64,000 bases of DNA from Exiguobacterium sp. s122 (GCF_018618475.1 NZ_JACSMD010000002.1:1-64000), one strand, 5' to 3'; shown: positions 7,418 through 17,374, counted from the first letter of the stretch. The notes: a model not told the origin generated them from the sequence alone. Numbers and translations are program-made.

Positions 7418-8143
7418 ATGTTTAGTCGTACTGAGAATGTTCAAACGTTCATCCGAGCATACCCGCTCGTAACGCTGTTCATTGTAATCCAACTAGTCGT
7501 GTTTGTCATCGATTCTTTGATGCCGGGGCTGCAGATTGTCGCACGGGGTGGGTCGTTCCATCTCGCACTCGCAGAGGGGCAATGGTATCGACTCGTGACG
7601 GCCAACTTCATCCATTTAGGGCTAGGGCACTTGCTGTTTAACTCGTTCGCCCTCATCATTTTCGGTCCGGCGATGGAGCGCATGGTCGGCCATGTTCGTT
7701 TCGCCCTGTTCTATCTCGTTGCCGGCGCCATCGCTAACTTGCTCACATACTTCACCGTGAGCCAACTGTTCTATCTACAAGCCGGTGCATCGGGTGCGAT
7801 TTTAGCGATTCTTGGTTTCTACGTGTTCATCGGACGTTTCCGTCGGACGCTGATCGATAGCCAAGACGCGCGACTCGTCTTCATTTTCGTCGCCATCAGC
7901 GCCGTCTTCACGTTAATCGGTTCGAACGTTTCACTCTGGGGTCACGTGTACGGATTCCTCGCCGGATTCTTGCTCGCTTATCCATTGTCGCGCTATGCCG
8001 TGCCGTATGCACGACCGCTCCGATACGGGAAGTACAAGCCGCGCAAGTACGCACCGCCCATCATCCATACAGGTGAAGGGAAATGGATTTTTTACGTGAT
8101 TATCGGACTTGCCGTCTTCGGTCTGTTCGCACGTTTCTTATGA
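7418..8143 (+). CDS. Rhomboid-family intramembrane serine protease (YdcA-like)
   Basis: A polytopic membrane protein of 241 residues with six or so hydrophobic helices. The catalytic serine motif QAGASGAI is in the middle, and the partner histidine is in LWGHVYGFLAGF near the C-terminal helices. The conserved loop HLGLGHLLFNSFALIIFGP (HxxxxHxxxN) is also present, so the protease is probably active. The ATG is preceded by GAGGTG; the upstream part of the open frame overlaps the acpS start. Substrates are unknown. Confidence 0.9.
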   Translation: MFSRTENVQTFIRAYPLVTLFIVIQLVVFVIDSLMPGLQIVARGGSFHLALAEGQWYRLVTANFIHLGLGHLLFNSFALIIFGPAMERMVGHVRFALFYLVAGAIANLLTYFTVSQLFYLQAGASGAILAILGFYVFIGRFRRTLIDSQDARLVFIFVAISAVFTLIGSNVSLWGHVYGFLAGFLLAYPLSRYAVPYARPLRYGKYKPRKYAPPIIHTGEGKWIFYVIIGLAVFGLFARFL

Positions 8144-8144
8144 C

Positions 8145-8178
8145 AAAAGGAGCCTCGCCAGTCGGCGAGGCTCCTTTT
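8145..8178. terminator. Bidirectional terminator between rhomboid gene and argF
   Basis: An 11-bp GC-rich stem GGAGCCTCGCC/GGCGAGGCTCC with loop AGTC, flanked by an A run and a T run. It serves the two convergent units. Confidence 0.93.
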
Positions 8179-8180
8179 CG

Positions 8181-9107
8181 TTAGGCGAGCAATGTGATCA
8201 TGAGTGCTTTTTGGGCATGGAGCCGGTTTTCGGCTTGGTCGAAGACGAGCGACTGCGGGCCGTCAATCACATCCGCCGTCACTTCTTCGCCGCGATGAGC
8301 CGGAAGACAGTGCAGGAAGATTGCGTCGTCCTGGGCCGATGCCATTAACGCGTCGTCCACTTGGAACGAAGTGAAGTGAGCGAGGCGAGCTTCCGCTTCC
8401 TGCTCTTGCCCCATGCTGGCGAACACGTCCGTGTAAACGACGTCTGCCCCAACTGTTGCCTCAACAGGGTCATGATATAGCGTGACGCTGCCGCCGGTCG
8501 TCTCCGCAAGCGCGACGGCCTTGTTATAAATCGTCTCGTCGACCGTATAACCTTCCGGCGAGGCGATGCGGATTTGCATGCCACTTAATGCACCACCAAG
8601 CATGAGCGAGTGAGCCATGTTGTTCCCGTCACCGATATACGTCAATACTTTCCCTTGGCGCGAACCGAACGTCTCCTCAATCGTCAACAAGTCGGCGAGT
8701 ACTTGGCATGGATGATGTGTGTCCGTCAACCCGTTGATGATCGGAATTGACCCTGCCGTCGCAAGCGTCTCAACCGTCTCATGGGCGTATGTCCGAATCA
8801 TGAGCGCGTCGACGTAACGGCTCATCACTTGAATCGTATCCGTGATCGGTTCCCCACGTCCGATTTGAAGATCACTTCCGCTCAAGAAGAGCGGGTAGCC
8901 GCCAAGCTCGACGACCCCGACCTCGAACGAAATGCGTGTGCGAGTTGACGCCTTCTCAAACAACAAAGCGACTTTCTTGTCGGCAAGCGTCGTCTTGTAG
9001 GCCGCCGGGTCCCGTTTCACGTCGATCGCCAATTGAATCAGTTCATCTAAATCCGCCGGTGTCAATTCCTCGAGTGTCAACATGTGCTTAAACGTCTTTG
9101 TCGTCAT
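8181..9107 (-). CDS. argF: Ornithine carbamoyltransferase
   Basis: Makes citrulline from ornithine and carbamoyl phosphate. The carbamoyl-phosphate motif FEKASTRTRISFE, the HPCQVLADL motif and the ornithine-binding FLHCLPAHRGEEV motif are intact. At 308 residues the length is normal. The start overlaps the carB stop by 4 bases (ATGA). It is the last gene of the arginine operon; argG and argH are not in this window. Confidence 0.96.
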   Translation of the reverse strand: MTTKTFKHMLTLEELTPADLDELIQLAIDVKRDPAAYKTTLADKKVALLFEKASTRTRISFEVGVVELGGYPLFLSGSDLQIGRGEPITDTIQVMSRYVDALMIRTYAHETVETLATAGSIPIINGLTDTHHPCQVLADLLTIEETFGSRQGKVLTYIGDGNNMAHSLMLGGALSGMQIRIASPEGYTVDETIYNKAVALAETTGGSVTLYHDPVEATVGADVVYTDVFASMGQEQEAEARLAHFTSFQVDDALMASAQDDAIFLHCLPAHRGEEVTADVIDGPQSLVFDQAENRLHAQKALMITLLA

Positions 9108-12100
9108 AACGGTAATTCCTCCTTTGTGTGCATCGCTTGTAACGAGCGGACGGGCAACGCCGTCGTGTCGACCGTCGCTTGATAGTAACGGGCGAGGTGT
9201 TTCTCCGAGATGACGTGGACGCCGTTTCGGACCGCCGCCTCCCGCATCATATGTTCAGCCGGCACGTTCGAGAAGAAAACGGCGACGTGTTGGAAGTCGA
9301 TGGTCGCGTCGAGCGGCAGGTCACCGAACGTTTCCCATCCTTCTCCGTATACAGTTTGTTGCCGCGCCATCACACGTGTCGTCGTCGCATCATAACAGAA
9401 CCGTTCCGCGACGATTGGCGTAGGACTAAATTGAAGCGTCTCCCCTGTCGAGCGCATGATGGGTCCCGTGAGCGGGTCGACCCCCGGTAACTTCAAGCTC
9501 GAGAAAATCGGGGTCTTCACGGCATAACCGGTCAGTTGTTTCCGCTCATCCGGTACGATTGTTTCAAGCGCGTGACCAAGCGCGGCGAGCGTCGCCCATT
9601 CTACGAGCGGCTCACTAGTCACTTTGCTGACGATTGGGACAGTCCGTGACGCCCGTGGGTTAATCTCAAGGACGTAAATCGTGTCATCTTTCAAGACAAA
9701 CTGGATGTTGAGTGCCCCGCGATACGCGAGTGCCTGACCAATCTGCTTCGTCATCTTGTCAATCTTCTGTTGATGGGCTTCAGTCGTCTCGACTGGCGGC
9801 ATGACCATCGTCGAGTCACCGGAGTGAACCCCGGCCGCCTCGATTTGTTCCAAGATGGCTGGTACATAGACCGTCTGACCGTCCGTCACACAGTCGACCT
9901 CGAGTTCGCGCCCGGCGACGTATAGATCGACGAGGAGCGGATAGGCGAGGTCCGGGGCGATGCGGTCAAGGTCGGCTTTTGATTGTAAAATATGCATCCC
10001 TTTCCCACCGATGACGTAAGACGGCCGGACGACGCAGGGAAAGCCGATCCGGTCGACCGCGTCGTAAAGTCCAGCGGCCGTCCCGACTTCTTCTCCCGGG
10101 ATGTGCGCCACACCAATCTCATCAAGAAACGCATAGAAGCGGTCCCGATCTTCCATTTGGTCGATGACATCAGCCGATGCACCAAGCAAGTGATATCCCG
10201 CCGCTTCGAGTCCATGGGCGAGCGCAATCCCAGTCTGGCCACCGAATTGGATGAGGACGTCATGACACCCTTCCGCTTCAAGAACGTGCGTGACGTCCTC
10301 TAGCGTGAGCGGTTCGACGTAAAGGCGGTCGGCGACCGTGAAGTCGGTCGAGACCGTCTCCGGGTTGTTGTTGATCATAATGGCCTCGATGCCTTGTCGT
10401 TGAAGCGCCCAGACGGCATGGACCGAGCTGTAGTCGAATTCGATGCCTTGGCCGATACGAATCGGACCCGCCCCGATGACGGCTACTTTTTTGGCCGTAC
10501 TCGTTTTGACTTCCGTCTTTCCATGCCACGTCCCGTAAAAATAAGGGGTCTGGCTTTCAAACTCGGCCGCGCACGTGTCGACCATATGATAAACCGGGTG
10601 AATGCCAAGCGACGAACGCAGCTGCGTTACGTCTTCCATCGTGACGCCTGAGAGGGCTGCAATTTGTGCATCGGTGAACCCGAGGCGTTTCGCCTGTGAC
10701 AAATTCGTCTCCGTTAACAAGTCGTCGGATTGGGTCATCGTGACGAGTGCTTCGAGCATCACCATGAAGTGCGGTGCAATCCCTGTCTTGTCCTCGAGTT
10801 CACGGCGCGATACGAGACCGCGGTCCATGAGCGCGAGGCAGGCGTGCAGGCGACGGTCCGTCGGGGCGAGCACTTCCTGCCACAACGTATCCGCATTAGC
10901 TTGCTTCATCCACAGCGGATAGAGTGGGGCCTGTTCAATGCCAGCACCACGCCACGCTTTTTGAAGCGCCTCTTCAAGCGTTTTTCCCATCGCCATGCTC
11001 TCACCCGTCGCCTTCATCTGTGGACCGAGGGCACGGTCTGTCCCTTTGAACAAGTCGAACGGGAAACACGGCACTTTCGCCGTCACGTAGTCGAGCGTCG
11101 GCTCAAAACTGGCCATCGTCCCGTTCGTCACCGGATTCAAGCAATCATCCAATCCTTCACCGAGGGCAAGACGTGTCGCAATCTTCGCAATCGGATAGCC
11201 GGTCGCTTTCGAAGCGAGTGCCGAACTCCGTGACACACGCGGATTGACCTCGATGACATAATAGGTCGGTTCAGTCGGATGGACGGCAAATTGAATGTTA
11301 CAGCCACCGATGACACCGAGACTGGAGACGATGCGAAGCGCTGCGCTCCGTAACGTTTGGTGCATCGTATCCGACAATGTCTGGGCCGGGGCAAAGACGA
11401 CCGAATCGCCTGTATGCACGCCGACGGGGTCGATGTTTTCCATATTACAGACGATGATGCACGTCCCTTTTTTGTCGCGCATCACTTCGTACTCGAACTC
11501 TTTGAAGCCCGCGATACTCTTTTCGACGAGACATTGCGAGATCGGGCTCGCCTCAAGGCCGCGCCGTGCCATCTCGTAGGCATCTGCCACGGTTGTCGCG
11601 ATGCCGCCCCCTGTCCCCCCGAGGGTGAAAGCTGGACGGACGATAAGCGGAACACCTGCTGTTTTGATGAACGCATCGAGCTCATCGAGCGTCTCAATCG
11701 TCGTGCTCACTGGGAGCGGTTCGCCGAGTTCATGCATTTTTTGTTTGAAGCGTTCCCGGTCCTCGCCGTCACGAATCGTCTCAAGTGACGTTCCAAGTAA
11801 CGCGATGCCGTGCTTTTCGAGCACCCCGGCCTCATCGAGCGCAAGTGCCAAGTTGAGCGCGGTCTGTCCGCCGACGGTCGCGAGCACGTGTGTCGGCTGT
11901 TCCGCCTCGATAATCATCTCAGCTTTCTCGAGTGTCATCGCCTCGATGTACGTCTTGTCAGCCATACCCGGGTCGGTCATAATCGTCGCCGGGTTCGAGT
12001 TGAACAGGACGACCTCACATCCTGCTTCTCGAAGCGCCTGACACGCTTGCGTGCCCGAATAATCGAACTCAGCGGCTTGACCGATAATAATCGGTCCGGA

Positions 12101-12127
12101 GCCGATGACGAGTACTTTTTTATGCAT
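9104..12127 (-). CDS. carB: Carbamoyl-phosphate synthase large subunit, arginine type
   Basis: Makes carbamoyl phosphate from bicarbonate, ATP and ammonia delivered by CarA. Two homologous ATP-grasp halves are visible, each opening with a Rossmann-like motif: VLVIGSGPIIIGQAAEFDY at the N terminus and VAVIGAGPIRIGQGIEFDY near residue 550. A C-terminal allosteric domain follows. At 1007 residues it is shorter than the roughly 1070 of pyrimidine enzymes, which fits an arginine-dedicated isozyme. It overlaps carA by 8 bases and argF by 4. Confidence 0.95.
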   Translation of the reverse strand: MHKKVLVIGSGPIIIGQAAEFDYSGTQACQALREAGCEVVLFNSNPATIMTDPGMADKTYIEAMTLEKAEMIIEAEQPTHVLATVGGQTALNLALALDEAGVLEKHGIALLGTSLETIRDGEDRERFKQKMHELGEPLPVSTTIETLDELDAFIKTAGVPLIVRPAFTLGGTGGGIATTVADAYEMARRGLEASPISQCLVEKSIAGFKEFEYEVMRDKKGTCIIVCNMENIDPVGVHTGDSVVFAPAQTLSDTMHQTLRSAALRIVSSLGVIGGCNIQFAVHPTEPTYYVIEVNPRVSRSSALASKATGYPIAKIATRLALGEGLDDCLNPVTNGTMASFEPTLDYVTAKVPCFPFDLFKGTDRALGPQMKATGESMAMGKTLEEALQKAWRGAGIEQAPLYPLWMKQANADTLWQEVLAPTDRRLHACLALMDRGLVSRRELEDKTGIAPHFMVMLEALVTMTQSDDLLTETNLSQAKRLGFTDAQIAALSGVTMEDVTQLRSSLGIHPVYHMVDTCAAEFESQTPYFYGTWHGKTEVKTSTAKKVAVIGAGPIRIGQGIEFDYSSVHAVWALQRQGIEAIMINNNPETVSTDFTVADRLYVEPLTLEDVTHVLEAEGCHDVLIQFGGQTGIALAHGLEAAGYHLLGASADVIDQMEDRDRFYAFLDEIGVAHIPGEEVGTAAGLYDAVDRIGFPCVVRPSYVIGGKGMHILQSKADLDRIAPDLAYPLLVDLYVAGRELEVDCVTDGQTVYVPAILEQIEAAGVHSGDSTMVMPPVETTEAHQQKIDKMTKQIGQALAYRGALNIQFVLKDDTIYVLEINPRASRTVPIVSKVTSEPLVEWATLAALGHALETIVPDERKQLTGYAVKTPIFSSLKLPGVDPLTGPIMRSTGETLQFSPTPIVAERFCYDATTTRVMARQQTVYGEGWETFGDLPLDATIDFQHVAVFFSNVPAEHMMREAAVRNGVHVISEKHLARYYQATVDTTALPVRSLQAMHTKEELPL

Positions 12128-13169
12128 ATACGTTCACCCCTTGTTGAATCATTTCATCGAATTGATCGAATAACGCCTGCGCCTCTTTTGGTCCAGGGCT
12201 TGCTTCTGGATGGAACTGCGCGGTTAAAATCGGTGCCGTCGGATGCTTTGTGCCCTCCACAGATAAATCGTTCACGTTCTCAAACAACAGCTCGAGTGGC
12301 GTCCGTTCGAGACTATCGCGCGTGACGACGTACCCGTGGTTTTGCGACGTCATCCATACCTCGCCTGTCAGGATATTTCGTACCGGGTGGTTTGAACCCC
12401 GGTGGCCATAGGTCTGCTTCTCAATCGTCGCTCCAAACGACAATGAGATGAGCTGATGCCCCATGCAAATTCCAAGCGTCGGGTAACGGAGCGCCACTTC
12501 ACGGATCGTCTCAATCCGGTCCATCAAATCACGCGGGTCGCCCGGTCCGTTTGAGATGAGCACGCCGTCTGGCTTCAAGTGATGAATGGACACTGCCGAC
12601 GTATCGTATGGCAACGTCGTGACAGCGTAGCCGCGCGCGAGCATCGCTTCGACCATCGAGGACTTCACCCCGAAATCGAGACAGACGATGTGCCCTTTTT
12701 CACTTACCCCGAGTTGTGTCGGCTTCGCGGTCGTGACCGTCTCCGTAATTTGTAAAAAGTCTCCGTTAATTTGGTCGCTTGCATCATTGGAGAGTAGTCC
12801 CCACTGATCACCCTCTTGACGGAGCGTGTGGACGAGCGTGCGCGTATCAATTCCAGACAAGACGGGAACTCCCGCATGTTCCAACCAGTCTTTTAATTCG
12901 TTTGACTGTCCGTTTCCTGCGAGCGTCTGTACAATCACGCCAGCCACTTGAATATCCGCACTTTCAGACGCACCGGCCTCGAGACCATATTGTCCAATGA
13001 GCGGATACGTGAAGACGATGACTTGTCCAGCGTACGATGGGTCCGTCAACACTTCTTGATAACCGGTCATCCCGGTGAAAAAGACGACTTCCCCTTTTCC
13101 AAGACGCGCACTCGTCTCCCATGTCCCGTTAAACGTCATTCCGTTTTGTAACGTCAATGTCCCGTTCAT
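12120..13169 (-). CDS. carA: Carbamoyl-phosphate synthase small subunit (glutaminase), arginine type
   Basis: A class I glutamine amidotransferase that supplies ammonia to CarB. The nucleophile motif LGICMGHQLISLSFGA (Cys in GICMG) and the His-Glu pair in AQFHPEASPGP are intact. The N-terminal small-subunit domain begins GTLTLQNGMTFNG. Length is 349 residues. The ATG overlaps the argD stop by 4 bases. Its place inside the arg operon indicates arginine-specific control. Confidence 0.95.
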   Translation of the reverse strand: MNGTLTLQNGMTFNGTWETSARLGKGEVVFFTGMTGYQEVLTDPSYAGQVIVFTYPLIGQYGLEAGASESADIQVAGVIVQTLAGNGQSNELKDWLEHAGVPVLSGIDTRTLVHTLRQEGDQWGLLSNDASDQINGDFLQITETVTTAKPTQLGVSEKGHIVCLDFGVKSSMVEAMLARGYAVTTLPYDTSAVSIHHLKPDGVLISNGPGDPRDLMDRIETIREVALRYPTLGICMGHQLISLSFGATIEKQTYGHRGSNHPVRNILTGEVWMTSQNHGYVVTRDSLERTPLELLFENVNDLSVEGTKHPTAPILTAQFHPEASPGPKEAQALFDQFDEMIQQGVNVYA

Positions 13170-14311
13170 TGCACCAGCTCCTTTGTGACGACCTGTTCGA
13201 TGATCGCGAGCGCGTCATCGATTTCTTGTTGACTGACGAGAAGTGACGGCAAGAACCGAATCACATCGGGTCCGGCCGCGACGACGAGAAGTCCCGCTTC
13301 CCGTAGTTGATTGATCAAATCGGCCACCGGTTTTGTTGCGACGAGACCGAGCATGAGACCGAGCCCACGTACATCGGTGAACGTGTCCCCGTCGACAAAA
13401 CGTTCAAGTCCCGACTTCAAATATGCACCCATCGCTTGGACGTGGCTGAGCGCTGCATCTTCGAACAAGACAGCAAGCGTCGCTTCGGCCGCAGCCATGG
13501 CGAGTGGGTTTCCGCCAAACGTCGACCCGTGGCTACCGGCTTCAAATACGGCTTCCGCCCCAGGTGCCGTTACGAGCGCACCGACCGGAAATCCGCTACC
13601 GAGCCCTTTTGCGAGCGTGACGACATCTGGCTTGAGCGGGGTCTGTTCGAAGGCGAATCGGGTGCCAGTTCGGGCGATCCCGGTCTGCACCTCATCGATC
13701 ACCACTTTGACCCCATGTTCATCCGCTTTCGCTTGTAATGCCGTAAGCCATGCGACGTCACCGACGACGACGCCACCTTCCCCTTGAACGACTTCAAGCC
13801 AGACAGCTGCCGTCTCGTCATCGATGAAGTCGAGTGCCGCGCTGTCATTAAACGGTGCGTGGACGAAATCGGATACCATCGGACCGAAACCGGCCTTCAC
13901 TTTATCTTGTCCAGTCGCGCCGAGCATGGCGAATGTCCGTCCGTGAAACGACTTTGTGAATGAGACGATTTTCGTCTTGCCCGTCCATTTTCGAATCAGC
14001 TTGAATGCCGCCTCGTTCGCCTCTGTCCCGCTGTTACAGAAAAAGGCATGTGTCAAATGTGTACCGGCGACGAGTTTCTCCGCCACACGTTCCTGGCCAC
14101 TAATTGTATATAGATTGGACGTATGCCAAACGTGGCCAAGTTGTGCCTCGATCTTTTCAAGGACAGCTGGATGGCGATGTCCGGTGTTGCAGACGGCGAT
14201 GCCCATGACGAAATCGAGGTATTGTTTCCCCGTCGTGTCCGTCACGTACGATCCGTCTGCCTGTTTAATCTCAATGGCTCGTTGCCCATAAGTGGGAAGT
14301 AGTGCGTTCAT
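13166..14311 (-). CDS. argD: Acetylornithine aminotransferase
   Basis: A class III PLP aminotransferase converting N-acetylglutamate semialdehyde to acetylornithine. The CNSGTEANEAAFKL segment, the FTKSFHGRTF motif, the Asp before PLP (VVIDEVQTGIARTG) and the PLP lysine (TLAKGLGSGFPVGA) are present. Length is 381 residues. The start lies 41 bases inside argB and is preceded by AAAGGAGGGG, so the gene has its own strong ribosome binding site despite the overlap. Confidence 0.95.
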   Translation of the reverse strand: MNALLPTYGQRAIEIKQADGSYVTDTTGKQYLDFVMGIAVCNTGHRHPAVLEKIEAQLGHVWHTSNLYTISGQERVAEKLVAGTHLTHAFFCNSGTEANEAAFKLIRKWTGKTKIVSFTKSFHGRTFAMLGATGQDKVKAGFGPMVSDFVHAPFNDSAALDFIDDETAAVWLEVVQGEGGVVVGDVAWLTALQAKADEHGVKVVIDEVQTGIARTGTRFAFEQTPLKPDVVTLAKGLGSGFPVGALVTAPGAEAVFEAGSHGSTFGGNPLAMAAAEATLAVLFEDAALSHVQAMGAYLKSGLERFVDGDTFTDVRGLGLMLGLVATKPVADLINQLREAGLLVVAAGPDVIRFLPSLLVSQQEIDDALAIIEQVVTKELVQ

Positions 14312-15050
14312 GGTGCCCCTCCTTTAATTGTGTCCCTGGTGCTGTCGGGTTGTTCCCGTCTCGAATGATGGCGAGCGCGACACCACCGCTTAGCGCAGAG
14401 CGAAGTGCCTCTGTTTTTGGAATCATGCCCCCATAAATGTCTCCCGATTCAATGGCTTGTTGCATCTCGTTTACGGTCAACGTCTCATGGAACGTACCGT
14501 TAACACGAATGCCGGGCACGTCGGTGATCATCTCGAAGTGATCGGCTTCAAGGGCGCAAGCGACCGCGATGGCACAATCGTCCCCATTACAGTTGAGCGC
14601 ACCGTTTTCTCCTGAGAGAATCGACGTCACGACCGGCACGTAGTGGTGTTGAACGAGTAACTCGATCAGTGACGCATCCACCGCCTCGACTTCTCCGACG
14701 GCCCCGAGGTCTTTAATTTCACGTCCGGTGAGCATCTGTCCGTCGACACCCGATAATCCGACCGCATTCACACCAGACCGACCGAGCGCCGTCACGATTT
14801 CTGTTTGCATCTCCCCCGCGAGGACACGCGTCGCCCCCGTCAACACGTCCTCCGTTGTCACGCGACGTCCGTTTTGAAAGACGGGCTTGATCTGTTGGCT
14901 CTCACAGTAAGCCGACAATCTCGGTCCCCCACCGTGCAATAAGATCAATTCATTTCCGGCTTCGACCCAGTTCTTCCACTCCGTCATATAATCCGGGTGT
15001 AGCGTGTCCCAGACGCTCCCGCCGAGCTTGACGACTTTCCGCACGCTCAT
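14271..15050 (-). CDS. argB: Acetylglutamate kinase
   Basis: Phosphorylates N-acetylglutamate. The nucleotide-binding VVKLGGSVWD at the N terminus and the LLHGGGPRLS loop are intact, as is the later LNCNGDDCAIAVA segment. Length is 259 residues. The start overlaps the argJ stop by four bases. The last dozen codons overlap argD in another frame and form a polar tail beyond the conserved fold, which suggests the end of argB has drifted into argD. Confidence 0.94.
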   Translation of the reverse strand: MSVRKVVKLGGSVWDTLHPDYMTEWKNWVEAGNELILLHGGGPRLSAYCESQQIKPVFQNGRRVTTEDVLTGATRVLAGEMQTEIVTALGRSGVNAVGLSGVDGQMLTGREIKDLGAVGEVEAVDASLIELLVQHHYVPVVTSILSGENGALNCNGDDCAIAVACALEADHFEMITDVPGIRVNGTFHETLTVNEMQQAIESGDIYGGMIPKTEALRSALSGGVALAIIRDGNNPTAPGTQLKEGHHERTTSHLWATSH

Positions 15051-16264
15051 GTCCGGTAACTCGCATTGATTTTGACGTAATCGTACGTAAGGTCGCAGCC
15101 ATAGGCACTACCTGTCCCCGTTCCGTCGTTTAAGTCGATTCGGATGGCGACGATGTCTTGCCCCATCTCCGTTGAGGCGAGTGTCTCGTCGAACCAGACC
15201 GGCACACTTTTCGATAAGACGAGTTGAGAGCCGATATGGATGTCGACCCGACCGACGTCAATCGGTTCTTTCGTCGCCCCGACAGCTGCGATGATACGTC
15301 CCCAGTTCGCATCTTTACCATAGACCGCTGTCTTCACAAGCGAGGATCCGACGACCTGTTTCGCGATGATACGGGCCATCTCGTCTGTCTTCGCCCCGAC
15401 GACGTTCACTTCAATTAGCGTCGTCGCACCTTCTCCGTCACGTGCGATTTGTTTGGCGAGGTCCTCGCAAACGTCCGTCAACGCTTTTGTGAATCGATGA
15501 TATGCATCTGTTCCTGCCTTGATTTCTTCTGTGTCGGAAGCGCCGCTCGCCATGACGAGCACCATGTCATTCGTCGAACTGTCCCCGTCGACGGTGATGT
15601 TATTGAACGAGGCGTCAACGCTTTGTTTCAGTGCGACGTGTAACAGTTCTGGCGCGATGACGGCATCGGTTGTCACAAACCCGAGCATCGTCGCCATATT
15701 TGGATGAATCATACCGGAGCCTTTGGCGACCCCGGCGACCGTCACGAACGTGTCGCCATCCGCGTAACGGACCCCGGTCGTCTTCACTCCGGTGTCTGTC
15801 GTCAAAATTGCTTCAGCAAACGCCCCGGCCTGTGCCGCATCCGACTCAGGCGCCAACAATTCGATTCCGGCTAAGAGCGTGTCCATCGGCAACAATTGCC
15901 CGATGACCCCAGTCGAAGCGATCGCGACTTCATCCTCTTCAATCCCTAAATGCGCGGCTGCTTTCGCTCGCATCGCATAGGCGTCCGTCAATCCTTGGTC
16001 GCCGGTGCAGGCGTTCGCGTTCCCGCTGTTGACGAGGACGGCGCGAATCTTTCCGCTTGATGCTTGTAGCGTTTGTTTCGTCACTTGAATTGGCGCCGCT
16101 TGAAATTGATTGGTCGTGTAGACGGCCGCCGCACTCGCTAGATGTTCACAGACGAGCAGCGCCAAGTCTTTACGTTTTCGTTTCAATCCGGCATGTACGC
16201 CTGTTGCGTGAAACCCTTTCGGTGACACGAGACTCACCGGTGGACTCATCGTTAAATCTGTCAT
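15047..16264 (-). CDS. argJ: Glutamate N-acetyltransferase / N-acetylglutamate synthase
   Basis: Recycles the acetyl group from acetylornithine to glutamate. It is a self-cleaving protein whose scissile motif is visible as KGSGMIHPNMATMLGFVTTDA, where Thr after MA becomes the N-terminal nucleophile of the beta chain. Length is 405 residues. The ATG is preceded by AGGAGGG. With argJ present the pathway is the cyclic form and does not need argE. Confidence 0.95.
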   Translation of the reverse strand: MTDLTMSPPVSLVSPKGFHATGVHAGLKRKRKDLALLVCEHLASAAAVYTTNQFQAAPIQVTKQTLQASSGKIRAVLVNSGNANACTGDQGLTDAYAMRAKAAAHLGIEEDEVAIASTGVIGQLLPMDTLLAGIELLAPESDAAQAGAFAEAILTTDTGVKTTGVRYADGDTFVTVAGVAKGSGMIHPNMATMLGFVTTDAVIAPELLHVALKQSVDASFNNITVDGDSSTNDMVLVMASGASDTEEIKAGTDAYHRFTKALTDVCEDLAKQIARDGEGATTLIEVNVVGAKTDEMARIIAKQVVGSSLVKTAVYGKDANWGRIIAAVGATKEPIDVGRVDIHIGSQLVLSKSVPVWFDETLASTEMGQDIVAIRIDLNDGTGTGSAYGCDLTYDYVKINASYRT

Positions 16265-16274
16265 GCGATCCCTC

Positions 16275-17300
16275 CTATATGTACTGTGGTTGGGCAGTTA
16301 GCCCGAGCGCCTCATGGAATCCGAACCGGACGTTGACGTTTTGAATCGCCTGTCCAGCTGCCCCTTTTTGCATATTGTCAATGACCGAGACGATTGTGAG
16401 CCGTCCGGTCCGGTCGTCTTTATACACCCAGAGATCGCAATAATTCGACCCGACGGCCGTTCGAATCTCAGGCTCTCCTTGTTGCACCCGAATGAATGGT
16501 TCTTGTTCGTACACACGGCTCAATCGGTCAATCCATTCCGCTTCAGTCTGATCAATCGTTGGGACGACGTGCATCGTCGCCATGATGCCCCGGTTGATTG
16601 GTAAAAGGTGCGTGGAAAGGGAGACGGTCGTCTCGACCCCTGTCACGTGGTGAATCGTCTGTTCAATCTCTGGAATGTGTTGATGCGTGTGAATCTTATA
16701 TAGCTGTACGTTCTCATTTGAGCGAGCGTGATGCGTCTTCGTGCTCAAGGCTTTGCCGGCACCGGTAATGCCCGAGCATGCGGAGACGATAATCTCGTCC
16801 GGCTCGATCAAGCCATCTGTTAGAAACGGCAGAAGACCGAGCGACACGGCCGTCGCGTAACACCCCGGGTTTGAAATCCAGTCCGCCGTCTTCAATGCTT
16901 CGCGATTCCATTCGGTTAACCCGTAAACGGCTTTCGCCTGGATATCCGCGTGAACCGGTGTTTTGTTGTACCACGTCGTATACGCCTCGCCTGAAAGACG
17001 TAAGTCCCCACTCAAGTCGACGACGACTCCTTCAAATGCGTTTAACTGCTGAATGTAGTGGGATGACACCCCGCTCGGCGTCGCAAGAAACAGCACGTCC
17101 ACTTGATGCAGGTTTTCCGGATGAAACGGTTCAAGCCGCAACGCGTCCGTCTCCATCCATGGATACAACTCAGTCAATCGTACCCCCGCGCTCGAGTCGC
17201 TCATCACTTGCATCAACCGTAAGTTCGGATGCGCCGTAATCAGTTTCAATAGTTCCATGCCGGCGTATCCCGTCACACCGACGATTCCACACGTGATCAT
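16275..17300 (-). CDS. argC: N-acetyl-gamma-glutamyl-phosphate reductase
   Basis: The NADPH-dependent third step of arginine synthesis. The N-terminal Rossmann motif GIVGVTGYAGMELL and the catalytic cysteine in SNPGCYATAVSLGLLP are intact. Length is 341 residues. It is the first gene of the operon, with GAGGAGG before the ATG and ArgR-type boxes over its promoter. The genes downstream are joined by overlaps or a 10-base gap, so the whole set is probably one transcript. Confidence 0.96.
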   Translation of the reverse strand: MITCGIVGVTGYAGMELLKLITAHPNLRLMQVMSDSSAGVRLTELYPWMETDALRLEPFHPENLHQVDVLFLATPSGVSSHYIQQLNAFEGVVVDLSGDLRLSGEAYTTWYNKTPVHADIQAKAVYGLTEWNREALKTADWISNPGCYATAVSLGLLPFLTDGLIEPDEIIVSACSGITGAGKALSTKTHHARSNENVQLYKIHTHQHIPEIEQTIHHVTGVETTVSLSTHLLPINRGIMATMHVVPTIDQTEAEWIDRLSRVYEQEPFIRVQQGEPEIRTAVGSNYCDLWVYKDDRTGRLTIVSVIDNMQKGAAGQAIQNVNVRFGFHEALGLTAQPQYI

Positions 17301-17329
17301 CTGTCGTACCTCCTCAAAAGAATAATCCG

Positions 17330-17374
17330 ATTAAACCATACGTATATTTATACTGTCAATTGTATTTTTATACA
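17330..17374 (-). promoter_or_regulatory. arg operon promoter with two ArgR-type boxes
   Basis: On the minus strand TTGACA (17354-17359) and TTTAAT (17330-17335) are 18 bases apart. Two AT-rich palindromes flank the -35: TGTATAAAAATACA (minus strand, 17361-17374) and GTATAAATATAC (17342-17353). They resemble half-site pairs recognised by Bacillus ArgR/AhrC. Repression by arginine is inferred. Confidence 0.72.

Noticed and set aside
13311-13787. Plus-strand open frame opposite argD
   Set aside because: A codon-bias shadow; composition is Ser/Pro/Ala-rich and there is no binding site.
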